Below, piece after piece: positions 36,668 through 44,430 of a DNA stretch of 64,000 nt. The notes below the pieces were generated by a model that was not told the origin of the DNA, made no database searches, and saw nothing but the letters and a program-made list of their open reading frames with translations. The stretch comes from Bacteroides mediterraneensis (lineage in GTDB: Bacteria; Bacteroidota; Bacteroidia; Bacteroidales; Bacteroidaceae): assembly GCF_900128455.1 (NCBI RefSeq), contig NZ_LT635783.1, positions 1,514,919-1,578,918 of the forward strand. The letters run 5' to 3'. How positions within the stretch are numbered: the first letter of the stretch is position 1; each line of letters begins with the position of its first letter. The position numbers and the translations under genes are program-made.

Positions 36668-36687
36668 ACACCCGATTTTACACCCAA
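36668..36687. promoter_or_regulatory. Left arm-like site: ACACCC-N6-ACACCCAA
   Basis: The same arrangement with the same 6-nt spacing occurs at 45737-45756, beside the integrase gene. Candidate integrase arm-binding site. The right ACACCCAA also forms a hairpin with TTGGGTGT at 36698-36705. Confidence 0.6.
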
Positions 36688-36697
36688 GAATGTAAAG

Positions 36698-37048
36698 TTG
36701 GGTGTTTTCGTATTATTTATGATTATAAAGGGAGAGTATAAAAGTTTTTTACCAGTCGATGCGTTCATAGGATTTATGTGCCTGATGTTTGCCGGGGGTA
36801 TTGCTTATGCCATTTATCACGCCTTGTTCGTTGCTGTTGTCCAGCAGAATATCGCTTCGGAAATTCTCGGGCGCACGTTTTCTTTGATATGTAGTCTGAG
36901 CACGCTCTCTTCCTTGTTGGGGATATTGGTATCGGGATATTTGGCTGAAAACATGAGTATTGCAACCTTGTTTGTAATCTGTGGGACGCTCATTGGAGCG
37001 GTCGGAGTAGCCGCGTGTTTCATCTCTTCGATAAAATCTCTGCAATAA
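36698..37048 (+). pseudogene. Truncated mef-type macrolide efflux MFS gene (C-terminal fragment)
   Basis: About 116 codons encoding the last four membrane segments of a Mef-like MFS transporter (GIAYAIYHALFVAVVQQNIA, SEILGRTFSLICSLSTLSSL). A full Mef protein is about 400 aa, so the N-terminal two thirds are gone; the coding begins within the arm-repeat sequence with only a TTG as possible start. It lies 28 nt upstream of lnu, the arrangement I recall for mef(En2)-lnu(AN2) on NBU2. Macrolide efflux is not expected from this fragment. Confidence 0.7.
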
Positions 37049-37076
37049 CATATTTATCACAAAGACATCGTTTATT

Positions 37077-37571
37077 ATGGCAAAAAAAGAACACATTACG
37101 ATTTCAGACTTATTCCAAATATTGGATTTATTGGAAAGTACAGGCGTGAAGTATTGGCTCGATGGAGGATGGGGCGTAGATGCCCTGCATGGAGGGCAAA
37201 CCAGAATCCATAGAGATGTGGATATTGATTTTGACAGCCGTTATACCGACAATTTGATTGCCTTTCTTCAGGAAAATGGTTTCGTCATAGAAACGGACTG
37301 GCTTCCTGCGAGGATGGAATTATACAGCGTCGAATTAGGGTATATAGACATACACCCGTTTATATTGAATGAGGATGGTACATCCAGACAAGCGGATTTG
37401 CAAGGTGGTTGGTATGAATTTCAGTCGGACTATTTTGGTGAAACTACTTTGGATGGCAGGGTTATTCCATGTATTTCATTGAAAGGGCAAAAGATATTCC
37501 ATTCGGGATATGAATTTCGGGATAAGGATATTCATGACTTATCTATTCTTGATGCTATTTCAAAATCATAA
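37077..37571 (+). CDS. Lincosamide nucleotidyltransferase, Lnu(A)/Lnu(AN2) type
   Basis: 164 aa, the length of the Lnu(A) group. The nucleotidyltransferase motif reads YWLDGGWGVDAL then RIHRDVDIDFDSR, with the GG and the Asp pair that bind Mg-ATP. DIHPFILNEDG and HSGYEFRDKDIHDL complete the family pattern. Such enzymes adenylylate lincomycin and clindamycin. It lies 28 nt after the mef fragment and just before a strong terminator at 37574. I recall lnu(AN2) on NBU2 as the closest described relative; allele naming would need a comparison. Confidence 0.85.
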   Translation: MAKKEHITISDLFQILDLLESTGVKYWLDGGWGVDALHGGQTRIHRDVDIDFDSRYTDNLIAFLQENGFVIETDWLPARMELYSVELGYIDIHPFILNEDGTSRQADLQGGWYEFQSDYFGETTLDGRVIPCISLKGQKIFHSGYEFRDKDIHDLSILDAISKS

Positions 37572-37573
37572 TT

Positions 37574-37605
37574 AAAAGCTGGAGGATCAATTCCCCCAGC
37601 TTTTT
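37574..37605. terminator. Bidirectional terminator between lnu and the relaxase gene
   Basis: AAAAGCTGG (37574-37582) pairs with CCAGCTTTT (37596-37604), with inner GG/CC; T runs on both strands. Confidence 0.85.
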
Positions 37606-37619
37606 CAGCCCTCGTTACA

Positions 37620-39020
37620 TCATAACTTGAATCCTCTACTTTTTCTTGGCTCTTCTGTTTTTCGTAAACCTTGCCGAAGTTTCTCCCATTGTTCTTTGAA
37701 CCATTCGCCAATCGGTTGCCTGTTTATGGTCAGTACCAGTTTACTGTCATTGGTCGGATTCTTTTCCACTTTGAAAATATCATTCCTGATGTCAAACTTC
37801 CGTCTGTGCTCTTCGGAATAAATCCTGCCATTGCACCTGATAGCCTCTTTCTTCGTCAGAAGGCTCTCTATCATTTCTTTGGTGAAGCCGATGGCAGAGC
37901 ATAGCTTTTCCATTCTCAACATTTCTTTGAGCATCGGGAACCATTTGAACGCCTTTTCAAGAATAGCATTCAGCCGTGATATTTCCTTGTCTTTGGCTTC
38001 AAGCTCCTGCTTGTGTATTCCTTGCAGGTTGCGTATCTGCCTGCCGTGCTGTTCCTGCATGTGCCGCATTTGGGCTTTCAAGTCATCAATTCCCGTGTCC
38101 CGTTTGGCAATTTCCTGATGCAGTTCTGCATTGGATTGTTCCAGTTTCTTCATTTTTCCGCTACCGAAAAGAGAACCCACTCCGCTTACTATGACCGTAG
38201 CGGCATCGGTGGCTGCGCCTTTGAGCTTGTCCGTGCGTATCTCCGATTTCACCTGACGGAGTTCCTGTTCGGCAAGATTTATCTGTTCTTCTTTGTGCCG
38301 TTTTGCAGCATCCATGCGTTGCAGTTCGGCTTTCTGCTTCTCAATGATAAAATCGTTCCTCTCCAGATGTTCTTTGCCTGTTACGGCCTTTGACTGTCCA
38401 CGCTCCATCAGCAGGATGTCGGATGCCAAACTCTGCATTTCGGTCATATCCTCGTCATTGAGTTTGCGGCTCTTGCCTGTATCGTGGTTCATCCAATCGA
38501 ATACGATATGGGCATGGTAATTGGGCTTGAACCATCTTTCGCCTACTTGGAAACTCTCCTTGTCATCCACTTCGGGCTGACCGTTCAGCCAATGCCCCTC
38601 GTCCTTGTGCAGGAAGATTTGAAGCGGTGTGATGCCCCATCGCCTTTGGCACTCCTCGCCAAACCTACGCACATCTGCCAAAGTGGTGTCCTGTCTGATG
38701 AGCAAGACTCCCTCACGGATGGGTGAACATCCCGCCACCTTGATAATCTTGCCGTTTTTTCCTTTGCGTTCACGCTCCTTTTCCTGCATGGCGCGTCCTG
38801 TCTTTTCCTTGACCATGCGTTTGATGTTCTCATAGTGCGTCTGCAATTCGGGACTGCCGAAATCCGGATTTATCCATTGTCCATTATCGGCTGTAAGTTC
38901 GGGCACGATATAGATTTTGGACTTGCCGATGTTGCGCATATACTCGGCAGTCCTTCGGTTATGAGCCTCGCTTGATGCCACGTTGCAAGGCTTGACATGT
39001 ATGCTTGATTTTGTTGCCAT
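37620..39020 (-). CDS. MOBV (Mob_Pre) relaxase
   Basis: 466 aa from ATG 39020 (MATKSSIHVKPCN); the frame is open back to 39215, but that part overlaps the oriT-like region. Relaxases nick oriT and lead the strand into the recipient. H20-N-R (SEAHNRR) fits the MOBV motif I, in which His is the nucleophile of pMV158 MobM. The metal motif is LHKDEGHW (H138, D140, E141), then NYHAHIVFDW (H169, H171). The C-terminal half is a long coiled coil (~205-370). It is read on the minus strand downstream of the primase gene. Confidence 0.88.
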   Translation of the reverse strand: MATKSSIHVKPCNVASSEAHNRRTAEYMRNIGKSKIYIVPELTADNGQWINPDFGSPELQTHYENIKRMVKEKTGRAMQEKERERKGKNGKIIKVAGCSPIREGVLLIRQDTTLADVRRFGEECQRRWGITPLQIFLHKDEGHWLNGQPEVDDKESFQVGERWFKPNYHAHIVFDWMNHDTGKSRKLNDEDMTEMQSLASDILLMERGQSKAVTGKEHLERNDFIIEKQKAELQRMDAAKRHKEEQINLAEQELRQVKSEIRTDKLKGAATDAATVIVSGVGSLFGSGKMKKLEQSNAELHQEIAKRDTGIDDLKAQMRHMQEQHGRQIRNLQGIHKQELEAKDKEISRLNAILEKAFKWFPMLKEMLRMEKLCSAIGFTKEMIESLLTKKEAIRCNGRIYSEEHRRKFDIRNDIFKVEKNPTNDSKLVLTINRQPIGEWFKEQWEKLRQGLRKTEEPRKSRGFKL

Positions 39021-39083
39021 CTTTTCAATCTTTGATTCGGTTATTACTAATTTGGTTTGCTGCTTTCCGCTCATAACCGCAAA

Positions 39084-39248
39084 GGGGTTCTTAGGGGTGC
39101 GACCCATAAGCGGAGTTTCCAAAGAGAGGGTCACTCTTTGGTCGGGTTGCATAGGGCTGAAAGCCCTTGCCGGGTTCTTAGGGCAGCGTCCTAAGCCCCT
39201 CGGGAGAGCCCACAACTACGAAAGCGAAGCGTGTAGTTATAGTGGGCT
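39084..39248. other. Candidate oriT / nic region
   Basis: Lies between the primase and relaxase genes. A long stem joins AGCCCAC-A-ACTAC (39207-39219) with GTAGTT-AT-A-GTGGGCT (39233-39248). A 12-bp direct repeat GGGTTCTTAGGG occurs at 39085-39096 and 39172-39183. Smaller stems such as GGGCTGAAAGCCC are near 39153. Position just upstream of a relaxase and the density of hairpins fit oriT; the nick site is not located. Confidence 0.65.
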
Positions 39249-40206
39249 ATAACCGGAAGACTTTCGGTTTCTTGGATAGCGTGTCACTCCTCTTTCTGAC
39301 GGATTGCATTTGCTCTTTTCCATCAGCCATGCGCTTCTGCAAATACTCGTTCAGGTCTTTGCATCCGCAGTAGATTTGGGAAGCGTCCCGTATATGCCGG
39401 GTGCTGTCGTATTCCTTGCGGATTTGTTGAAGGGCTTCCATTCCTGCACGGTCATTGTCAAAAAAGCAGTGGATGCGCTCATAGCTTCCCAACGGGTAGA
39501 GTGCCTTGGAAACATTGGCTACGGAATTAAGAATCATGTAATCCTGCCTGTCGAAATCGGGGCATTGCGGACAGCTTTCAAGCCGCAGGGTCAGAAATGA
39601 GAGGTAGTCCATAAATCCCTCAAAAACGTAACACGTGTTCCTTTGTTCTCCCGATTGTCTGATATGGGATATTTCTTTCGGCGCGATACAGCCCTTGAAA
39701 TATCGGTTGCGTATCTCATAGCCGCCCGATATATTCGGAAACGCAATGGCGAAGTACCGCTTGCCGTTGTGCGTAAACCGTGCTTCCCTGCATTCTCTTT
39801 TCGCCAGTACCGGATTGATACCCCTTTCCTGCAAATAGGCGAGCAAGGCAGGGGAAGATAGCGGCACGGTTTCCAACTGCAGGAAACTCGGCTCCGTAAA
39901 GGACTGCTTGCGAAAAGAGAAAGAGACGGGACGCACGTGCGGTGCCTGTTCCTCTATGCGTTTCAAAAGGTACGGCACACTGTCCGTTGCATAGAGGTGC
40001 GAAGCCAGTGCGATGATGTTGCCGCCCTTGCCGAGCGCAAAATCGTACCATTGGTTCCGCTCGGTGTTCACCTTGAACGATGCTTCGGTTTCTTCCCTGA
40101 ACGGCGATTTATACCAGAGATTGATGCCCTGCCGCTTCACCGGGCTATATCCCAAGCTGTGAAGATACTCTTCCAGCCTGATTTGTTTTGCTGTCTGTAT
40201 GTCCAT
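39247..40206 (-). CDS. Toprim-domain DNA primase-like protein
   Basis: 319 aa. The N-terminal ~80 residues resemble the CHC2 zinc-binding primase region without its Cys (YLHSLGYSPVKRQGINLWYK, FALGKGGNIIALASHL). The toprim fold follows, with the Glu in CYVFEGFMDYLSFL near 195 and the Asp pair in IHCFFDNDRAG near 250. It probably primes the complementary strand of the element after transfer or during replication of the excised circle. Common on Bacteroides mobilizable elements. Confidence 0.85.
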   Translation of the reverse strand: MDIQTAKQIRLEEYLHSLGYSPVKRQGINLWYKSPFREETEASFKVNTERNQWYDFALGKGGNIIALASHLYATDSVPYLLKRIEEQAPHVRPVSFSFRKQSFTEPSFLQLETVPLSSPALLAYLQERGINPVLAKRECREARFTHNGKRYFAIAFPNISGGYEIRNRYFKGCIAPKEISHIRQSGEQRNTCYVFEGFMDYLSFLTLRLESCPQCPDFDRQDYMILNSVANVSKALYPLGSYERIHCFFDNDRAGMEALQQIRKEYDSTRHIRDASQIYCGCKDLNEYLQKRMADGKEQMQSVRKRSDTLSKKPKVFRL

Positions 40207-40280
40207 AAATGATTGTCTTTATCGGTTATCGTTTGTTTTTCTTTTCGCCAGTACCTTTTCATATAGGTTACTGGCTGTAT

Positions 40281-40404
40281 AACCACTTCACTTTATTGTC
40301 GTATATATAGGATACGGCTTAAAGTGAAGCGGTTTGATGTGTCCCTGCAACCACTTCGCTTTATCCTAATATATAGACCCGGAGAATAAAGTGAAGTGAT
40401 TGCA
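40281..40404. repeat. Two long imperfect inverted repeats with four CTTCACTTTA-like units (candidate replication origin)
   Basis: First pair: 40281-40295 with 40319-40334. Second pair: 40346-40364 with 40386-40404. All four arms share the decamer CTTCACTTTA or CTTCGCTTTA. The 207-bp gap between the primase and ATPase genes has no ORF. Iteron-like units next to replication genes suggest an origin of the excised element, by inference. Confidence 0.7.
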
Positions 40405-40413
40405 GGAAGCGTG

Positions 40414-41490
40414 TCAATAGTGGAAATCCGGTTCGTACCTGTACTTCCTGCCGTTCTCCTGCACTATCATCCGCTTGTTCTTCAACACTGTGATGAGTTT
40501 GACCAGCTTGTTGTCGCTTAACAGAACACCCACCAAGGCATACGACTCTTTCAATGCTTTGCTCAGTTCCTTATATCCGTATTCGTCCTGTAACGAAAAT
40601 GCTGCTTCCAGTGCTATCCGGTGTTGTTGCTCGGAAATGTCCTTGCAGGCATCGAACCTTTCGCCTTGGGGTCTGCCGGGTGTTTTGGCTTCTGTCTGGT
40701 AATCCTCTATCAGTTCAGGCAGTGCCTTGTCATTGACGCGGAAGGCAAACGGCTCGAAGTCCATCGCACGGATGTGCATGGCGGAAACCTTGCTGATGTC
40801 CCCGTTGCTTTTGTCCTTTTCAACGAGCAGCACGGTTTCAGCCTTGTTGTTCAGTTCCGTGCCGATATGTCCCCTTGCGTTCTCATCCCCCTTGTTCTGG
40901 TGGAGTATCGTGTGGATATGTATCTGCCTGTCGTCCGTCCACTGCATCAGTTTCGATATGATGCGTGTCGATTCGCTGGGGCTGTTGATGTCATACACCA
41001 TGTCACGGATACCGTCTATCACCACCATACCGAGGTTCGGTGTATGGTAGATTGCCTGTTCGACAATCCTTATGCGTTGCTCCGGCGTATATTTCCGCAG
41101 GGCAAGGAACTCAAGGTTCTCGTTGTCCCTGTCATCGGGCAGCCCTGCCATGCGCATGATGCGTTCCATCACATTCAGGCAGTGGTGGGGGCTTTGCTCC
41201 GTATCGACATACAGCACTTTCCGCTTGGCTTCGGGAAGTTCAGCCGCATACCTGAGCACCGTGCCGTTCTTCAAAGCCGCAGCCACGATAGCCGACACAT
41301 TGAATGTCTTCTTGCTTTTGGCTTTGCCGATGGATGCACTGAAATTTCCCAACGTGCCGATTACAGAACCTTTCACGCTGAGGATTTCTGGCGCTTTCTC
41401 GTATTTTCCCGACAGGCTCAGCCGTGAGGCTTGCCAGAGGATTACCGCCTGTTCGTCCGATATTTCCCGGATGTCTTTCATATAGTCCAT
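40414..41490 (-). CDS. RecA-like AAA ATPase / RepA-type helicase of the mobilizable element
   Basis: 358 aa. The P-loop is SASIGKAKSKKTF near residue 52-65, a variant of GxxxxGKT in which the sixth position is Lys. Walker B-like LGMVVIDGIRDMV and the ILHQNKGDENARGHIGTELNNKAE block match the RepA/DnaB-like helicases of Bacteroides elements. The C-terminal ~100 residues resemble a small winged-helix region. It is translated from the same strand as DUF3853 (14 nt upstream). Likely role: unwinding for replication or transfer of the excised element. Confidence 0.8.
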   Translation of the reverse strand: MDYMKDIREISDEQAVILWQASRLSLSGKYEKAPEILSVKGSVIGTLGNFSASIGKAKSKKTFNVSAIVAAALKNGTVLRYAAELPEAKRKVLYVDTEQSPHHCLNVMERIMRMAGLPDDRDNENLEFLALRKYTPEQRIRIVEQAIYHTPNLGMVVIDGIRDMVYDINSPSESTRIISKLMQWTDDRQIHIHTILHQNKGDENARGHIGTELNNKAETVLLVEKDKSNGDISKVSAMHIRAMDFEPFAFRVNDKALPELIEDYQTEAKTPGRPQGERFDACKDISEQQHRIALEAAFSLQDEYGYKELSKALKESYALVGVLLSDNKLVKLITVLKNKRMIVQENGRKYRYEPDFHY

Positions 41491-41504
41491 AGCAATTCCT
41501 CCCG

Positions 41505-41813
41505 TTACTTGCGTCCGCCTGTTTTCTTCCCTGCCAGTTCAAGGGCAAGTTCCGCATCCACGATAATCTTGCGCCCTATCTGGGTGATAGCCTTGTCTAT
41601 TTTTCCGCTTTTCTTTATGCGGTTGGCGGTGGGCAGGCTGCATCCGAACAGTCTGGCTATGCCGGGTATTCCGTACACATACTTTCTGTTTGTGTCCGTT
41701 ACGGGCTGTGGCTGCGCTTCCGTCTGAACGGAAGCGTGCCTGCTTAACATGATGAACTCTTCGCCTGTCATCTGCCAGACGGGTTTGGATAATAATTCTT
41801 GTAGATTTTGCAT
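41505..41813 (-). CDS. DUF3853 helix-turn-helix protein (excisionase-like)
   Basis: 102 aa. The C-terminal half is a MerR/excisionase-type HTH (YVYGIPGIARLFGCSLPTAN, IGRKIIVDAELALELAG). Such small proteins lie upstream of the replication and mobilization genes in Bacteroides IMEs and act as DNA-binding directionality or regulatory factors. It is the first gene of the run DUF3853-ATPase-primase-relaxase, with a -7 box at 41881. Confidence 0.85.
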   Translation of the reverse strand: MQNLQELLSKPVWQMTGEEFIMLSRHASVQTEAQPQPVTDTNRKYVYGIPGIARLFGCSLPTANRIKKSGKIDKAITQIGRKIIVDAELALELAGKKTGGRK

Positions 41814-41880
41814 AGTTCTACTTTTTTTGATTCAACAATCAGCCCTGCGCACTGGCTGTTATTTCTGTTCTCGAACGATG

Positions 41881-41888
41881 CAAAATTA
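41881..41888 (-). promoter_or_regulatory. -7 box of the DUF3853-to-relaxase gene run
   Basis: TAATTTTG on the minus strand, 67 nt upstream of the DUF3853 start. Confidence 0.55.
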
Positions 41889-41967
41889 GGTAGGGTTATG
41901 GGTGGTAAGGATGGGGACGGTATAATCCGGATATTGATATATCTTATTGAATATCAGTAAATAAAAA

Positions 41968-41995
41968 TACCACTCAAAAATTAATTTGAGTGGTA
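41968..41995 (-). terminator. Terminator of the nuclease/coiled-coil cassette
   Basis: TACCACTCAAA (41968-41978) pairs perfectly with TTTGAGTGGTA (41985-41995), 6-nt loop; on the minus strand TTTTTATTT follows. Confidence 0.9.
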
Positions 41996-42034
41996 AAAGT
42001 GGAACTTTCGTAAAATATCAGGATATGTCACCGA

Positions 42035-43054
42035 TTATCTGAATATATGTTCCATTTCTTTGGCGAATTTCTGGTTACTGTCACTCGGAAAATCGGAAAC
42101 AGGCTCCTTGTACTTTGACTTGTAGTAGCTGTCATCAATATCCAGCAGTTTCAGTATCCCGGCTTTCCATTTGTCCTTGTCCTGCTTGGAGAGTTTCTCG
42201 CCCATCAGGAATATCAGATAGCATACACGGATTTTCTCTCTCGGTTTGATTCTCAACTTGCAGTTGCAGGGTTGCAGGTTCATATTGGCATAGAAATCCA
42301 GTGCGGAAATTTCCTCGAACTGTTCTCCAACACATACCTCATGAATGAGCGAAAGCAATTTCATGCTGAAATATTCTTGTTGTCCGTCCGTCGTTTCCTG
42401 CTGGCTGATGGGGTTGCCCGGCTCGTCCTGTCGTTTCCCGTCAGGAATGTATTTTTTCAATATGTCCAGAAAAAGGCGGCTTTGGCGGTATATGTCCGTA
42501 CAACGGTTCTTCATATATTGGAACGCCTCTTTCCTTGCAGCCTTTTGCTGGTCATAGAGTTCGTTCAGTATGGCTCTTTCCTTGTCATATTCAGCCTTGC
42601 AGCGTTCATATTCTTTCTCCGCCTGCTTTTCCTCTTCGGCGGTATGTTCCCTATAGCCAATGGAATCATACTTGTTGTTGGCTTCATTCAGCGGCTTGCT
42701 CAGACTTCTTGTAACATCCAGTTGGGCTTTAATTTCAGGGGAATACCTTTCCATGTGCTGATAGCAAACACGTTCTATCACACTGTCACTTATGGGGTGC
42801 GTTTCATAAGACTGTATGCTCTTTTCTATTTCGGTTCTCAGGCTGCTGAGTATCAAGGTGTATTGTTCTTTTTGCCTGTCAAGCACCAGTTCAAGGATAG
42901 CGGCTTCAAAAGACTTTGTGTCACTATACTGCCGATAGAAATCCGAAATGAATTTCTGCCTGTCAAAAGAGAAAACGTGATTGTCTATATAGTCCCTGTA
43001 TATTCTGTTGAGTTCTCCGTACCGGGGGATTATCGTCTGTATCTTGTCTGCCAT
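42035..43054 (-). CDS. Unknown coiled-coil protein next to the DUF1016 nuclease
   Basis: 339 aa from ATG 43054; the in-frame ATG at 43090 would overlap the nuclease gene by 29 nt. No family recognised. Residues ~130-215 are highly charged and likely coiled coil (AEEEKQAEKEYERCKAEYDK). The C-terminal ~100 residues look globular, with IRVCYLIFLMGEKLSKQDKD. It starts 7 nt after the nuclease stop and shares its promoter (44382) and terminator (41968), so the two form a self-contained cassette between the integrase and the replication genes. A partner, sensor or immunity-type role is possible but unproven. Confidence 0.75.
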   Translation of the reverse strand: MADKIQTIIPRYGELNRIYRDYIDNHVFSFDRQKFISDFYRQYSDTKSFEAAILELVLDRQKEQYTLILSSLRTEIEKSIQSYETHPISDSVIERVCYQHMERYSPEIKAQLDVTRSLSKPLNEANNKYDSIGYREHTAEEEKQAEKEYERCKAEYDKERAILNELYDQQKAARKEAFQYMKNRCTDIYRQSRLFLDILKKYIPDGKRQDEPGNPISQQETTDGQQEYFSMKLLSLIHEVCVGEQFEEISALDFYANMNLQPCNCKLRIKPREKIRVCYLIFLMGEKLSKQDKDKWKAGILKLLDIDDSYYKSKYKEPVSDFPSDSNQKFAKEMEHIFR

Positions 43055-43061
43055 AGGTGTC

Positions 43062-44360
43062 TTACTTTTGTTTGTTCTTTTCATTGTCAAGAAGCATCGT
43101 CAGTTCTTCTTCCACCTGTTCTATGCTCGGCAATGCCGATTTCAGGTTCTCTGGTACGGCCTTGCTGAGTTGGTAGTCACTGATGCCGATAGGCTGGTCA
43201 TAGCCTGTCAGTGCATACTGCGCAACAATCTCATCCTTGCCCTTGCACAGCAGCAGCCCGATGGTCTTGTTGTCATTTTCTCCCCTCAGTTTGTCGTCCA
43301 CCACATTGATGTAGAAATTCAACTGTCCGGCGTATTCCGGTTTGAACGGGGTGGCTTTCAGTTCCACAACCACGTATGCATGGAGCTTGATATTGTACAG
43401 AATCAGGTCGGCATAGAAATCGCTGTCGCCAATCTGGAAATGCTTCTGCCTTGCGACAAAGGCGAATCCGTTGCCCATTTCCAAAAGATAACGGGTAACG
43501 TGCTTCACCAGTTGTTCCTCTATGTCCCTTTCGTCAGCACGTTCTTTGGCTCCTGCCAAGTCAAAGATATACGGGTCTTTCAACAGGTAGTTGGCAAGGT
43601 CGCTTTGAGGTGCGGGAAGCGTGGCGGTAAAATTATTGACTTTACGGCTGTTGATTTGCCGTTCATACAGTTTGCTTTCAATCTGCATTTTCAGGACATT
43701 GCTGCTCCAGCCCATTTCCACGGATTGCTTCATGTACCAGTATTCCACACCCAGCGGAAGCGAACTGTTGAGCATGACCATTTGGCTTGCCCAATTGATT
43801 CTTGCCACAGGCGATGCAAGGAACAGTTTTTCTATATCTCCGATGTCTGTTCTATAAATGGCAGATACGGTTTTTGCCACATTCTGAATTTGCGCAGGAA
43901 CTTCCTGCGTAAATTCTAATTCTCGAAAATCAACCGATTGTATTTGCGCAGTAAGCTCCTGCGTAAATTGCCCGTTGTTTAATTTCAAGACTTCATCTGT
44001 TACATTCCGTATGTTTGGAAGCGACAGCCTTGCATCCGTTTCAATAAAACATCGTAGTACACTCAATGGATACGACCTTGCGAATTGGCACATATAAGTA
44101 AGGTTGCGTTCCGAATATCCTTTCTTTTCGGGATAATTGAACCGTATCGCCTGCGCCAGTTTCTTGATGACCTTGCCGCCCCAGCCTTGTCGGTTCTGGT
44201 GGTACAATATGTAATTGCCCATCTTCCAGTAGTGGAACAGCATCTGTGCATTGGCGGCACTGATGAGCCGGACTTGCGCCTGCTCTATTTCTGAACCGAT
44301 GGCACTGACGAAAGCCTCGAAACTTCTTTTCTCTATATTGTTGTTATCGTTACTGCTCAT
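43062..44360 (-). CDS. DUF1016 / YhcG-type PDDEXK nuclease
   Basis: 432 aa. The N-terminal DUF1016 part (~10-170) has IGSEIEQAQVRLISAANAQ, LFHYWKMGNYILYHQ and AIRFNYPEKKGYSERNLTYM. The C-terminal PDDEXK domain has SDFYADLILYNIKLHAYVVV then ELKATPFKPEYAGQLNFY, which supplies the Asp, Glu and Lys of the active site. YhcG-like proteins occur on mobile elements and have been linked to DNA repair, element integration and defence; the role here is open. It has its own -7 box and sits between the integrase gene and the unknown coiled-coil gene. Confidence 0.88.
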   Translation of the reverse strand: MSSNDNNNIEKRSFEAFVSAIGSEIEQAQVRLISAANAQMLFHYWKMGNYILYHQNRQGWGGKVIKKLAQAIRFNYPEKKGYSERNLTYMCQFARSYPLSVLRCFIETDARLSLPNIRNVTDEVLKLNNGQFTQELTAQIQSVDFRELEFTQEVPAQIQNVAKTVSAIYRTDIGDIEKLFLASPVARINWASQMVMLNSSLPLGVEYWYMKQSVEMGWSSNVLKMQIESKLYERQINSRKVNNFTATLPAPQSDLANYLLKDPYIFDLAGAKERADERDIEEQLVKHVTRYLLEMGNGFAFVARQKHFQIGDSDFYADLILYNIKLHAYVVVELKATPFKPEYAGQLNFYINVVDDKLRGENDNKTIGLLLCKGKDEIVAQYALTGYDQPIGISDYQLSKAVPENLKSALPSIEQVEEELTMLLDNEKNKQK

Positions 44361-44381
44361 TGTTGTATGTATTGAAAGTTA

Positions 44382-44389
44382 CAAAGATA
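44382..44389 (-). promoter_or_regulatory. -7 box of the DUF1016 cassette
   Basis: TATCTTTG on the minus strand, 21 nt upstream of the ATG at 44360, so the cassette can be transcribed apart from the integrase gene. Confidence 0.7.
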
Positions 44390-44430
44390 AGCCGAATTAC
44401 AGGCTTTCCATGAGACTTGATGATTGTTTT

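Noticed and set aside
39021..39215. N-terminal extension of the relaxase
   Set aside because: The extension covers structured oriT-like DNA; conserved protein features begin after Met at 39020.
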